DNA of 51,587 nucleotides from an uncultured Faecalibacterium sp. (GTDB taxonomy: Bacteria > Bacillota > Clostridia > Oscillospirales > Ruminococcaceae), in assembly GCA_934548045.1 (NCBI GenBank), contig CAKTEM010000018.1:1-51587 (forward strand), in the 5' to 3' direction. Position numbers and translations under genes: made by a program. Shown one piece after another: positions 15,291-22,765 of this stretch (position 1 is the first letter of the stretch; the number at the start of each line of letters is the position of its first letter). Below the pieces are notes generated by a model. It did no database searches. It was not told where the DNA came from and saw only the letters and a list, made by a program, of their open reading frames with translations.

Positions 15291-16613
15291 TTATGCCTTG
15301 ACGTTTTTGATGATGTCGCTGACCGTTTCGCGGAGATGCTGGTCGTTTTTCATGTCGCGCTCCATTGTTTTCAGGGAGTAGACGATGGTGGAGTGGTCGC
15401 GACCGGAGAACTCCCGTCCGATCTCTTCCATGCTCATTCCGGTGACGTCACGCAGGATGTAGATGGCGACGCGGCGTGCAGAGGCGACATTTGCGTTCCG
15501 CTTGGTGCCGCGGATATCGGCAGGAGAAACGTTGAAGGTACGCGAAACTTCGCCTACGATCTTCTCGATGGTGACCGGCACCGGCTGCGTCTCGTTCAGG
15601 ATGTCCTTGATGGCATTCTGTGCGACACTGATGACCGGCTGGATGCCCTCGAGCATGTAGTAAGCGTTCAGTTTCTTGACCGCGCCCTCCAGCTGACGGA
15701 TATTATTTTTCAGGTGATTCGCGATAAATTCGGCAACATCCTCAGGTAGGTCGAGGTGGAGAAGCTCTGCCTTGCGCTTGACGATGGCGACACGGGTCTC
15801 GAAATCTGGCGGCTGAACATCAGCGGTCAGGCCCCACTCGAAACGGGTGCGCAGACGCTCTTCGAGGCTCTTGATCTCCTTGGCCGGGCGGTCAGACGCG
15901 ATGACGATTTGCTTGTGTGCATCATGCAGGGAATTGAAAGTGTGGAAAAATTCCTCCTGCGTCGATTCTTTTCCGGCGATGAACTGGATATCGTCGACCA
16001 GCAGCAGGTCGGCGACACGGTATTTCATCCGGAAATCTTCCGTGCTGCCGGCACGGATGGCGGCAATCAGCTCGTTGGTGAACTGTTCACAGGTGACATA
16101 CATGATGACGAAATCGGGGTGGGTGCGCTTGATCTCGGTCTGGATGGCCGTCAGCAGATGGGTCTTGCCCAGACCGGAACCGCCGTAGATGAACAGCGGA
16201 TTGTAGGCTCCGGAGGGGTTGGCCGCCACCGCCTGCGCTGCAGCAAACGCAAACTGGTTCGACGGGCCTTTGATAAAGTTCTCGAAGGTGAACTCATAAT
16301 TCCCCTGCGGCGAGGCTGGATTTGCCTCGTACTGCTGGGCGAGGACGACCTCGTGCGGCGGCGTGCTGGGAACGACGAGGGTGATGTCCACGTCAAAGCC
16401 CAGCACGGTCTTGAACGCCTCCTTGAGCAGGCCGAGATAGCGGTCCGTGACGATCTTGCAGATAAAATCGTTCCGAACCGAGAGGGTGATGTGGCTCGAG
16501 TCCTCAAAGCTAATGGGCTCGAGGCCGTCGATATAGAGATTATAGGTCGGCTCGGCCATCTGCGTCTTGCAGTAGCTCTGGGCGGCCTCTAAAACGTCCT
16601 TGAAAGAATCCAT
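15291..16613 (-). CDS. dnaA: Chromosomal replication initiator DnaA
   Basis: 440 residues. AAA+ ATPase that binds DnaA boxes and melts the origin. Domain I is at 1-~85 and a short linker includes YEANPASPQGNYEFTFENF. The Walker A is GGSGLGKTHLLTAI near residue 145, Walker B LLLVDDIQF near 205, and sensor region ASDRPAKEIKSLEERLRTRFEWGL. The C-terminal DNA-binding domain contains the box-recognition helix-turn-helix with GRDHSTIVYSL. Start ATG 16611-16613 behind GGAGTGG. It has box clusters on both sides and its own promoter, so autoregulation is likely. Confidence 0.97.
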   Translation of the reverse strand: MDSFKDVLEAAQSYCKTQMAEPTYNLYIDGLEPISFEDSSHITLSVRNDFICKIVTDRYLGLLKEAFKTVLGFDVDITLVVPSTPPHEVVLAQQYEANPASPQGNYEFTFENFIKGPSNQFAFAAAQAVAANPSGAYNPLFIYGGSGLGKTHLLTAIQTEIKRTHPDFVIMYVTCEQFTNELIAAIRAGSTEDFRMKYRVADLLLVDDIQFIAGKESTQEEFFHTFNSLHDAHKQIVIASDRPAKEIKSLEERLRTRFEWGLTADVQPPDFETRVAIVKRKAELLHLDLPEDVAEFIANHLKNNIRQLEGAVKKLNAYYMLEGIQPVISVAQNAIKDILNETQPVPVTIEKIVGEVSRTFNVSPADIRGTKRNANVASARRVAIYILRDVTGMSMEEIGREFSGRDHSTIVYSLKTMERDMKNDQHLRETVSDIIKNVKA

Positions 16614-16880
16614 AAAACATCCACTCCATTGAAGTTTTCAACAATGCTGCTGATACTAGGTTAGTATACCACAAAAATCTCCCTGCGTCTATATTACTAT
16701 AAGGTAATTTATAATACATAAGAAAAGACGTATCTTCGTCCGGTCGAAAGTCTTGTGTCCAACAGCAAAACAAGCCACAAGATATGGTGGCCGAAAGGTT
16801 TTCCACCGGAAAACGGTGAAAAAGTTGAAAATCTTTTCACAGAAAAATTTGCAAAAAGTTTGAAGGAAAGCGAAAAAAAC
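16614..16880. other. Second DnaA-box cluster upstream of dnaA
   Basis: Candidate boxes TTTTCAACA 16635-16643 (+), TTTTCCACC 16799-16807 (+), TTTTCACCG 16814-16822 (-), TTTTCAACT 16823-16831 (-) and TTTTCACA 16834-16841 (+). With the dnaA-dnaN cluster this gives a bipartite origin layout, as in Bacillus. No gene is seen here. Confidence 0.6.
16663..16691 (-). promoter_or_regulatory. dnaA promoter
   Basis: TAGACG (16686-16691), 17 bases, TATACT (16663-16668) on the minus strand. A DnaA-box-like TTTTCAACA (16635-16643) lies in the resulting leader, consistent with DnaA repressing its own gene. Confidence 0.65.
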
Positions 16881-16882
16881 GC

Positions 16883-16912
16883 TTGACAGAAGGGGATAGT
16901 GTGCGATATACT
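16883..16912 (+). promoter_or_regulatory. rpmH promoter
   Basis: Perfect TTGACA (16883-16888) and TATACT (16907-16912) with an 18-base spacer, ~85 bases upstream of rpmH. Confidence 0.75.
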
Positions 16913-16927
16913 GTTGAATTGCAAGCC

Positions 16928-16971
16928 TGTCCCCATCTGGGACTCATAGAAAGACCCCATTTCAGGGGACA
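16928..16971 (+). promoter_or_regulatory. Hairpin in the rpmH leader
   Basis: TGTCCCC (16928-16934) pairs with GGGGACA (16965-16971), and the inner CCCC/GGGG can form alternatives. It lies in the short 5' leader just ahead of the rpmH ribosome site (GGAGG 16981-16985). It could be a stability or feedback element; function not shown. Confidence 0.4.
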
Positions 16972-16993
16972 AGTTTTTACGGAGGATACAACC

Positions 16994-17128
16994 ATGAAGA
17001 GAACTTTTCAGCCCAAGAAGCGTCAGCGCAAGGAAGTTCATGGCTTTCTGACCCGCATGAGCACCAAGAACGGCCGTAAGGTCATCAATGCTCGCCGTGC
17101 TAAGGGCCGCAAGAGCCTGACTGTCTGA
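16994..17128 (+). CDS. rpmH: 50S ribosomal protein L34
   Basis: 44 residues, MKRTFQPKKRQRKEVHGFLTR..., the complete and highly conserved L34 of the large subunit, very rich in Arg and Lys. ATG 16994-16996 follows GGAGG at a normal distance. It begins the plus-strand rpmH-rnpA-yidD-yidC-khpB series that diverges from dnaA in most bacteria. Confidence 0.97.
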   Translation: MKRTFQPKKRQRKEVHGFLTRMSTKNGRKVINARRAKGRKSLTV

Positions 17129-17175
17129 TCTCGCTGCATTGCGATGGGTCAGGCGCAGAATTGAACATGCGCACA

Positions 17176-17210
17176 AAAGGCCGCTGATATTGAATTGGCG
17201 GCCTTTTTTA
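17176..17210 (+). terminator. Terminator after rpmH
   Basis: AAAGGCCGC (17176-17184) pairs with GCGGCCTTT (17198-17206), followed by a T-tract. It would separate rpmH levels from rnpA. Confidence 0.8.
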
Positions 17211-17270
17211 TTTACCCTTTTGACCCCGTGTTGACGTTTTAACTAAAATTTTCGGAAAGAATTGTACTGA

Positions 17271-17308
17271 AAAACGCTCCGACGCACTTTCAATGTCGGC
17301 GTTTTTTT
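17271..17308 (+). terminator. Second terminator-like hairpin before rnpA
   Basis: AACGC-CCGAC arms (17273-17283 with 17295-17303, one bulge) and seven T. A TATACT hexamer at 17311-17316 just beyond may be the -10 of an rnpA promoter, though no good -35 is visible. The 260-base gap 17129-17388 holds only these two hairpins and this -10. Confidence 0.6.
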
Positions 17309-17388
17309 GTTATACTGAACATTGAGCATTGTCTTTTGGCAGGCAGATGCTCGCTTGAATCGAATCTTCAAAAAGGAGGTGCCGGAAA

Positions 17389-17790
17389 ATGCGCTATCGT
17401 CCGATCCGACGCAACAATGAGTTTGGCCGGGTGTATGCCAAAGGAAAGTCCTATGTCAACCCGGCACTGGTGCTTTACGTTCTGAAAACCCGGAGCAAAA
17501 AGACCCGTGTGGGCCTGACGGCCACCAAGAAGGTCGGCCATGCTGTCCAGCGCAACCGTGCGCGCCGGGTCATGAAGGCGGCTATTGACGAGCATCTGGA
17601 CTACAACATCGGCGGCTATGATCTCATCTTTGTCGCACGCGGCATGACGCCGCACCTGAAAAGCTGGCAGCTGAGCAGTGTCGTCGCAAAGCTGTTCGCG
17701 CAGGCAGGTCTGCCCGATAAGGCAAAGCGGCCGGACGCACCGCCGCCTGCGACGGTCCCACCGGCCCGGAAACAGAAGCCAGCCCAGTGA
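17389..17790 (+). CDS. rnpA: Ribonuclease P protein component
   Basis: 133 residues. Basic cofactor of the RNase P ribozyme for tRNA 5' processing. It contains the family signature VGHAVQRNRARRVMKAA (RNRxxR) and YDLIFVARGM. AAAGGAGGTG precedes the ATG. The C-terminal ~25 residues (Pro/Ala/Lys-rich: KRPDAPPPATVPPARKQKPAQ) extend past the usual end of ~115 residues and look disordered. Its TGA overlaps the GTG start of yidD. Confidence 0.95.
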   Translation: MRYRPIRRNNEFGRVYAKGKSYVNPALVLYVLKTRSKKTRVGLTATKKVGHAVQRNRARRVMKAAIDEHLDYNIGGYDLIFVARGMTPHLKSWQLSSVVAKLFAQAGLPDKAKRPDAPPPATVPPARKQKPAQ

Positions 17791-18104
17791 GCGGACTCGA
17801 ATACTTCCGCCACCGCTGCCGCCGCGCGCTCTGCGCGCCCATCCGCTTCTATCAGCGGTTCATCAGCCCGGCACTGGGCCGGAACTGCCGGTTCAGCCCG
17901 TCGTGCAGCAACTACGCTTTGCAGGCCATTGAAATACATGGCTGTATCAAGGGTCTGCTGCTGACGATCACCCGGCTCATCCGGTGCAATCCGCTGGGGA
18001 GATGGGGCTTTGACCCCGTGCCGGAAAAAGGCCGCTGGGTGAACCCCGGCCGGAAACTTTCTCCGGCAAAACTGTTTTCCACCCGGCACGATGGAAAACG
18101 TTGA
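17787..18104 (+). CDS. yidD: Membrane protein insertion efficiency factor YidD
   Basis: 105 residues. Small amphipathic membrane-associated protein that assists YidC. The conserved core FYQRFISPALGRNCRFSPSCSNYALQAIEIHG...RLIRCNPLGRWGFDPVP is present with its three cysteines. Starts at GTG (17787-17789), 4-base overlap (GTGA) with rnpA, the common arrangement. The 3' end overlaps a DnaA-box-like sequence (18075-18083). Confidence 0.95.
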   Translation: MSGLEYFRHRCRRALCAPIRFYQRFISPALGRNCRFSPSCSNYALQAIEIHGCIKGLLLTITRLIRCNPLGRWGFDPVPEKGRWVNPGRKLSPAKLFSTRHDGKR

Positions 18105-18108
18105 AAAC
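18075..18108. other. Inverted DnaA-box-like pair at yidD end
   Basis: TTTTCCACC (18075-18083) faces ATGGAAAA (18091-18098), with GTTGAAAAC (18100-18108) immediately after. These are the same motif types as in oriC. They span the yidD stop codon and the start of the yidD-yidC gap. Confidence 0.4.
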
Positions 18109-18188
18109 TATGCTTCTTGTGACGCGGCGTACTGTGGGCGGCGTGTCCTTCGATAAAATAATACGTCCCGTGCCACAGACGGGGCAGA

Positions 18189-19271
18189 ATGGACGAAGAT
18201 ATGAACCCTTTATACATCCTCGGCTGGCCTCTCGGCTATGTAATGGAGTGGATCTACAAACTGATCCCGAACTACGGCTGGGACATCATCCTGTTCACCC
18301 TGCTGATCACGCTGGTCAAAATTCCTCTCCAGCTCAACCAGCAGAAGAGCATGGCCCGGATGTCCGCATTCCAGCCTATGCTGTTGGACATCCAGAAAAA
18401 GTACAAAGACAAGCCCGAAAAGCAGCAGGAAGAGATGCTCAAGCTTCAGCAGTACGGCTATAAGCCCTCCGCTGGCTGCCTGCCCATGCTCGTCAACTTC
18501 CTGGTCATGTTCGGCGTCATCGAAGTCGTGTACCGTCCGCTGCAGCGCATCTTCCACATCGGCACCGATGCCATCACCGCAGCAGGCGAGGCAATGACCG
18601 CGCTGGGCATCAGCTTCACCACCGTCACCCGTGATACCAACATCATCGCGCAGGTGCTGGCAGGCGAAAGCACTGTTACCAGCTGCTTCACCCCGGAGCA
18701 GGTCAGCACCATCACCGAGTTCGGCCATCACATGGACTTCTTCGGCATTGACCTGACCCGTGTGCCGCAGTACAGCCTGGCGGCAGAGAACCTGCCCCTG
18801 TTGATCTTCCCCGTTCTGGCGATCGTCACCATGTTCCTGTCCACCCACGTCAGCATGAAGGCATCCGGCCAGGAGATGCAGGGCAGCATGAAGCTGACCA
18901 TGTATATGATGCCGCTGATGTACCTGTTCTTCTGCTTTACCGTTCCCTGCGCATTCTCTCTGTACTATGTCGTTTCCAACATCCTGATGACCGTGCAGAG
19001 CATCGTCATGAAGAAGATCTACGACCCCGAAAAGATGAAGCAGGAAGTTCTGGAGCAGATGGCCGCACGCAAGAAAGAAGAGAAGCGCGGCGTGAAGAAC
19101 ACCACCATCAAAGTCACCGACGAGAAGACCGGAAAGACGGTCGAGAAGAACATCTCCGCAAGCGAGATGAACAAGCGTCGTTTGGAGTATGCCCGTCAGC
19201 TGGATGAGGAACGCTATAAGGACGAGCGCACCGTGCCGCTGAGCGAGCTGGAACACAAAAAGGAGGACTAA
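18189..19271 (+). CDS. yidC: Membrane protein insertase YidC (Oxa1 family)
   Basis: 360 residues. Inserts proteins into the cytoplasmic membrane alone or with SecYEG. Short N-terminal helix (MNPLYILGWPLGYVMEWIY), then the core with WDIILFTLLITLVKIPLQLNQQKSMARM (the conserved Arg in the hydrophilic groove) and the YKPSAGCLPMLVNFLVMFGVIEVVYRPL loop. A ~100-residue extracellular insertion (about 125-200) and further transmembrane helices to ~275 follow. The charged cytoplasmic tail (KMKQEVLEQMAARKKEEKR...) is ~85 residues. No lipobox is seen, unlike SpoIIIJ. It is six bases upstream of khpB. Confidence 0.94.
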   Translation: MDEDMNPLYILGWPLGYVMEWIYKLIPNYGWDIILFTLLITLVKIPLQLNQQKSMARMSAFQPMLLDIQKKYKDKPEKQQEEMLKLQQYGYKPSAGCLPMLVNFLVMFGVIEVVYRPLQRIFHIGTDAITAAGEAMTALGISFTTVTRDTNIIAQVLAGESTVTSCFTPEQVSTITEFGHHMDFFGIDLTRVPQYSLAAENLPLLIFPVLAIVTMFLSTHVSMKASGQEMQGSMKLTMYMMPLMYLFFCFTVPCAFSLYYVVSNILMTVQSIVMKKIYDPEKMKQEVLEQMAARKKEEKRGVKNTTIKVTDEKTGKTVEKNISASEMNKRRLEYARQLDEERYKDERTVPLSELEHKKED

Positions 19272-19276
19272 CGGTT

Positions 19277-20443
19277 ATGATCCGTACTCAGGAAGCAACC
19301 GGCAAAACGGTTGATGAAGCTCGCGCAAAAGCCTGCGCCCTGCTGGGTGTTCAGGCCGATGATCTCAACGTGAGCTATGAAGTTCTGGAAATGCCCCAGA
19401 AGACTGGTTTTCTGGGCCTGAAACTGACCCCGGCCAAGGTTCTTGTCAAGGTCGAGGAGCCGGACGCTCCGGCACCTGCACCGGTGGAGGAACCGGCTCC
19501 GGTCGTCGAGGAAGCAACCGCTCCCGTTGAGGAAAAGGCCGAAGAGCCTGCTCCTGTCGTGGAAGAGCCGGCAGCTGTGGAAGCACCGGTCGAAGAGAAG
19601 GCCGAGCCTGAGGCAGCACCTGCTCCGGCAGAAGCCGCAAAAGAGCCGGTCGAGGAAGGCGAGGAGCCGGAAGTTCCCATCAACATCGAGGAGAACGCAA
19701 AGGTCAAGGCTGCGGTCGAGTACCTGCGCGAAGTCATCACCCTGATGGGCGTTCAGGACGTCACCTTCAGTGCTGTACAGAAGGGCGAAGCGACCATCAT
19801 CCGTCTGGATGGTGAGAAGCTGGGCGCGCTCATCGGCCGCCGTGGTGAGACGATGGAGAGCCTTTCCTATCTGGCAAGCCTCGTCGCAAACCGCCTCGAG
19901 GGCGACTACATCAAGCTGGGTCTGGATGTCGCAGGCTATCGCGGCAAGCGTGAGAGCGACCTGACCGCACTGGCACAGCGCATCGGCGCAAAGGTCCGCA
20001 AGACCGGCCGCAGCTTTGCGATGGAGCCGATGAACCCCTACGAACGCCGCATCATCCATTCTGCCATCGGCAAGATGGAGGGTGTCCGCAGCGAGAGCAA
20101 GGGCGAAGGCCGTGACCGCCGTGTCGTCATCTACTCCACCGACCCCAACGCACAGACCGAGAATACCTACGGTGAGCGTCGTCCGCGCGGCGGACGGGGC
20201 GGCAATGGCCGCCGTCCGAACGGAAACCGCGGCGGCGGTTATCGCGGCGGTGACCGGAACGAGCGCGGCGGACGCAATGGCGGCTACCGTGGTAATCGTT
20301 CTTCGCGCGGCCCTCGTCCGAACAGCGTGCCGGAGCGCACCTACGCGCCCCGTACCGCAGAGAACGCGGCACCGGTCGCACCCAAGCGCACCGAGCGCGT
20401 GGATGATTTCGCCGATTTCAGCTTCGGCAAGATCGAAATCTGA
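19277..20443 (+). CDS. khpB: KhpB/Jag RNA-binding protein with long acidic linker and RGG-rich tail
   Basis: 388 residues, against ~210-330 in well-known relatives. Jag-N domain at 1-~58 (SYEVLEMPQKTGFLGLKLTPAKV), then a ~75-residue Pro/Ala/Glu/Val linker, then KH domain (~150-225: IIRLDGEKLGALIGRRGETMESLSYL, with the GxxG-type loop) and R3H domain (~225-290: FAMEPMNPYERRIIHSAI). The last ~95 residues are Arg/Gly/Asn-rich (GGRGGNGRRPNGNRGGGY...) before a short acidic end. Jag/KhpB binds many small RNAs and mRNAs and affects cell elongation and division in streptococci. The RGG tail suggests extra RNA contacts; this is inference. Confidence 0.92.
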   Translation: MIRTQEATGKTVDEARAKACALLGVQADDLNVSYEVLEMPQKTGFLGLKLTPAKVLVKVEEPDAPAPAPVEEPAPVVEEATAPVEEKAEEPAPVVEEPAAVEAPVEEKAEPEAAPAPAEAAKEPVEEGEEPEVPINIEENAKVKAAVEYLREVITLMGVQDVTFSAVQKGEATIIRLDGEKLGALIGRRGETMESLSYLASLVANRLEGDYIKLGLDVAGYRGKRESDLTALAQRIGAKVRKTGRSFAMEPMNPYERRIIHSAIGKMEGVRSESKGEGRDRRVVIYSTDPNAQTENTYGERRPRGGRGGNGRRPNGNRGGGYRGGDRNERGGRNGGYRGNRSSRGPRPNSVPERTYAPRTAENAAPVAPKRTERVDDFADFSFGKIEI

Positions 20444-20455
20444 TTTCTGAACCTG

Positions 20456-20489
20456 AGAACCTTCCTCGAATCCGGGGAGGGTTCTTTTT
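20456..20489 (+). terminator. Terminator after khpB
   Basis: 12-bp stem (20456-20467 with 20474-20485, two G-U pairs) followed by five T. Confidence 0.85.
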
Positions 20490-20705
20490 GTTTCCAAACT
20501 TTACAATGATTTTGCGCTGATATGGTTTCACGCTGGGAATGAGCCGTGTTAAACGGTCAGAAGAAAGGGTCTTACTTTTTTTGGGATATGGAGAATTTGT
20601 CTAAAAATGAGAGAAATTTTTCTCTGTAAAGGCAATTGAAAAAGAGAGTTTCAGGACGTAAACTTGAAGTTAGTGAAAGTACCTATGGAAAGTGGAGGTT
20701 TCTTT

Positions 20706-22517
20706 ATGCAGAACAAGATGATTTCCCGGCGTAATTTCCTGAAAGTGGCGACCGCATCCGCTACCGTGGCGGCGGCTGGCTGCCTGACCCCGGCAGCTTC
20801 CGCCTGCGATGTCAAGAATCTGTGGAAGATGGATCTGCAGATCCTGGCGACCAGCGATACCCACGGCAAATTTGACCCGTGGGATTACGCCGCCAACAAA
20901 GCGGACGCTTCGGGCAGTGTGGCACAGCAGGCAACTGCCATCAAGGAGAACCGCACCGATACGACTCTGGTAGTCGATGCAGGCGACACCATTCAGGCGA
21001 ACTCGGCGGAACTGTTCCTCAACGATGATATCCACCCGATGATCGCGGCAATGAACACCATCGGCTATGATGTCTGGACGACCGGCAACCACGAGTACAA
21101 CTATGGCATGGATGTTCTGGAAAAGGTCATGGCAGAGCAGAAGGCCAAAGTTCTGACCGGCAACGTGTACAGCCCGGAAGGCAAGCCCCTCGCGGACGGC
21201 TACACCATCATCAACAAGAAGGGCGTCAAGATCGGTCTCATCGGCATGGTCACGCCGAACATCAGCCGCTGGGATGCCAAGAACCTGACCGGCTGGACCG
21301 TCACCAACCCGGTGGACGAATCCCGGAAAATTATTGATAAAATCAAGGACAAGGTCGATGTCCTCGTCGGTGTCATGCACATGGACATTGACAACGAGTA
21401 CGGTGTCTATGGTTCCGGTGTCACCGACCTGGCAAATGCCTGCCCGGAGTTCGACGTCATCGTTGCGGCACACGGCCACAAGAGCATCCCGAACCAGATG
21501 ATCAACGGCGTTCTGGTCGTCGAGAACAAAAATGCCGGTGCAACGGTGTCCGATATCCACGTCTACCTCGAGCGTCAGTGGAACGGCAAGTGGAAGGTCG
21601 TCAACCGCACCTCTGAGAATCTGCAGATCAAGGGCTATGAGCCGGACCCGGTTCTGACCGAGCTGCTGGCATCCTACGACACCCGTGCCAAGGAAGACGC
21701 TGTGACTCCGATCGGTGAGCTGCGCGGCGGCGACCTTGCACCTCAGAACGAGATCCCCGAGATCCCTCAGCCGATGATCGAGGATACCGCTATGCTGGAT
21801 TTCGTCAACGAAGTTCAGCTGTACTACACCGAGGCAGCTGTCTCGGCCTGCTCGATGACCTCCATGACTTCCATGGTAAAGGAAGGCGTCCTGCGCAAGT
21901 GCGATATGGCAAATATCTATACTTACCAGAACACCCTGTACAAGCTGCAGATGAAGGGCTGGCAGCTCCGCCGCTTCATGGAGTGGTCGGCTGCTTTCTT
22001 CAAGACCTACGAGCCGGGCGACCTGACCATCGCGTTTGACCCGTCCACCCGTTATTACCTGTACGATGCGTTCCAGGGTGTCAACTACGATATCGACATC
22101 TCGCAGGAGCCGGGCGACCGTATCCGCAATCTGACCTGGCCCAACGGCACCCCGGTGGAAGATGATGACAGTTTCATCATTGCTGTCAACAACTACCGCG
22201 CAACGACCCAGCTGCTGGTTTACGCAGATATCTTCACAGCAGGTGAAGAACTGCCGCAGCTGCTCGAGATCGACGTCCGCGGTGACATCGGCGGCGTCCG
22301 CGAACTGCTGGGCGAGTACATCCGCACCGTCAAGGGCGGCGTCATTGAGCCGAATGTGGACTACAACTGGAAGATCGTCGGCAACAACTGGGATGCCGCA
22401 GAGCATCAGAAGGCTGTCCAGCTGCTGAATGAGGGCAAGCTGAAGCTCTCTGAAAATGCCGACAGCCGCACACTGGCAGGTAAGGCCATCACCGAGGCTG
22501 ATATCGCCGCCTTCTAA
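20706..22517 (+). CDS. Exported 5'-nucleotidase / metallophosphoesterase, Tat-type lipoprotein signal
   Basis: 603 residues. Start ATG 20706-20708 (MQNKMISRRNFLK) behind GGAGG. The signal has a twin-arginine motif SRRNFLK, a hydrophobic stretch, and AAGC, which fits a lipobox. The calcineurin-like metallophosphatase domain shows DTHGKF, DAGDTIQ, TGNHEYNYG, GVMHMD and AAHGHK (two-metal site). The C-terminal 5'-nucleotidase domain (~350-560) includes the substrate-binding YTYQNTLYKLQMKGWQLRRFMEWSAAF region. It likely strips phosphate from extracellular nucleotides. The preceding gap 20490-20705 shows no firm promoter. It is monocistronic, ending at a terminator. Confidence 0.9.
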   Translation: MQNKMISRRNFLKVATASATVAAAGCLTPAASACDVKNLWKMDLQILATSDTHGKFDPWDYAANKADASGSVAQQATAIKENRTDTTLVVDAGDTIQANSAELFLNDDIHPMIAAMNTIGYDVWTTGNHEYNYGMDVLEKVMAEQKAKVLTGNVYSPEGKPLADGYTIINKKGVKIGLIGMVTPNISRWDAKNLTGWTVTNPVDESRKIIDKIKDKVDVLVGVMHMDIDNEYGVYGSGVTDLANACPEFDVIVAAHGHKSIPNQMINGVLVVENKNAGATVSDIHVYLERQWNGKWKVVNRTSENLQIKGYEPDPVLTELLASYDTRAKEDAVTPIGELRGGDLAPQNEIPEIPQPMIEDTAMLDFVNEVQLYYTEAAVSACSMTSMTSMVKEGVLRKCDMANIYTYQNTLYKLQMKGWQLRRFMEWSAAFFKTYEPGDLTIAFDPSTRYYLYDAFQGVNYDIDISQEPGDRIRNLTWPNGTPVEDDDSFIIAVNNYRATTQLLVYADIFTAGEELPQLLEIDVRGDIGGVRELLGEYIRTVKGGVIEPNVDYNWKIVGNNWDAAEHQKAVQLLNEGKLKLSENADSRTLAGKAITEADIAAF

Positions 22518-22534
22518 ATTTTTCTGAATCCTCG

Positions 22535-22567
22535 GACCCTGCTGCAAAACTGCGGCAGGGTCTTTTT
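22535..22567 (+). terminator. Terminator after the 5'-nucleotidase
   Basis: 11-bp stem GACCCTGCTGC / GCGGCAGGGTC (22535-22545, 22552-22562) and five T. Confidence 0.88.
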
Positions 22568-22594
22568 GCACCCTGAATAAAATCAAGGGCCGGA

Positions 22595-22626
22595 TTTTCC
22601 ACAAAGATTTGATTTCATGTGGAAAA
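22595..22626. other. Inverted pair of DnaA-box-like sequences before the diguanylate cyclase
   Basis: TTTTCCACA (22595-22603) faces TGTGGAAAA (22618-22626) across 14 bases. Both are perfect copies of the motif that recurs at oriC. A TACAAT (-10-like, near 22686) lies downstream. It could be a DnaA control or titration site. Confidence 0.5.
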
Positions 22627-22765
22627 AATGGCCTGCGGAGTCAAAACCAGACAGGGAAGGTGTTTCTTTTTCATCCGATTCGTGGTACAATAAATTTAAG
22701 TATCCCTATCAGGAAAAGCCGGGAACACAGCGCAAATCACTGTGTTTTTTCGAGGAGGAAGAGAC

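Noticed and set aside
19443..19690. Tandem repeats in khpB as a possible CRISPR or minisatellite
   Set aside because: Repeats are at protein level (Pro-Ala-Glu-Val blocks) with imperfect DNA units and no spacers.
18210..22604. Long minus-strand frames opposite yidC, khpB and the 5'-nucleotidase
   Set aside because: Shadows of recognisable plus-strand genes.
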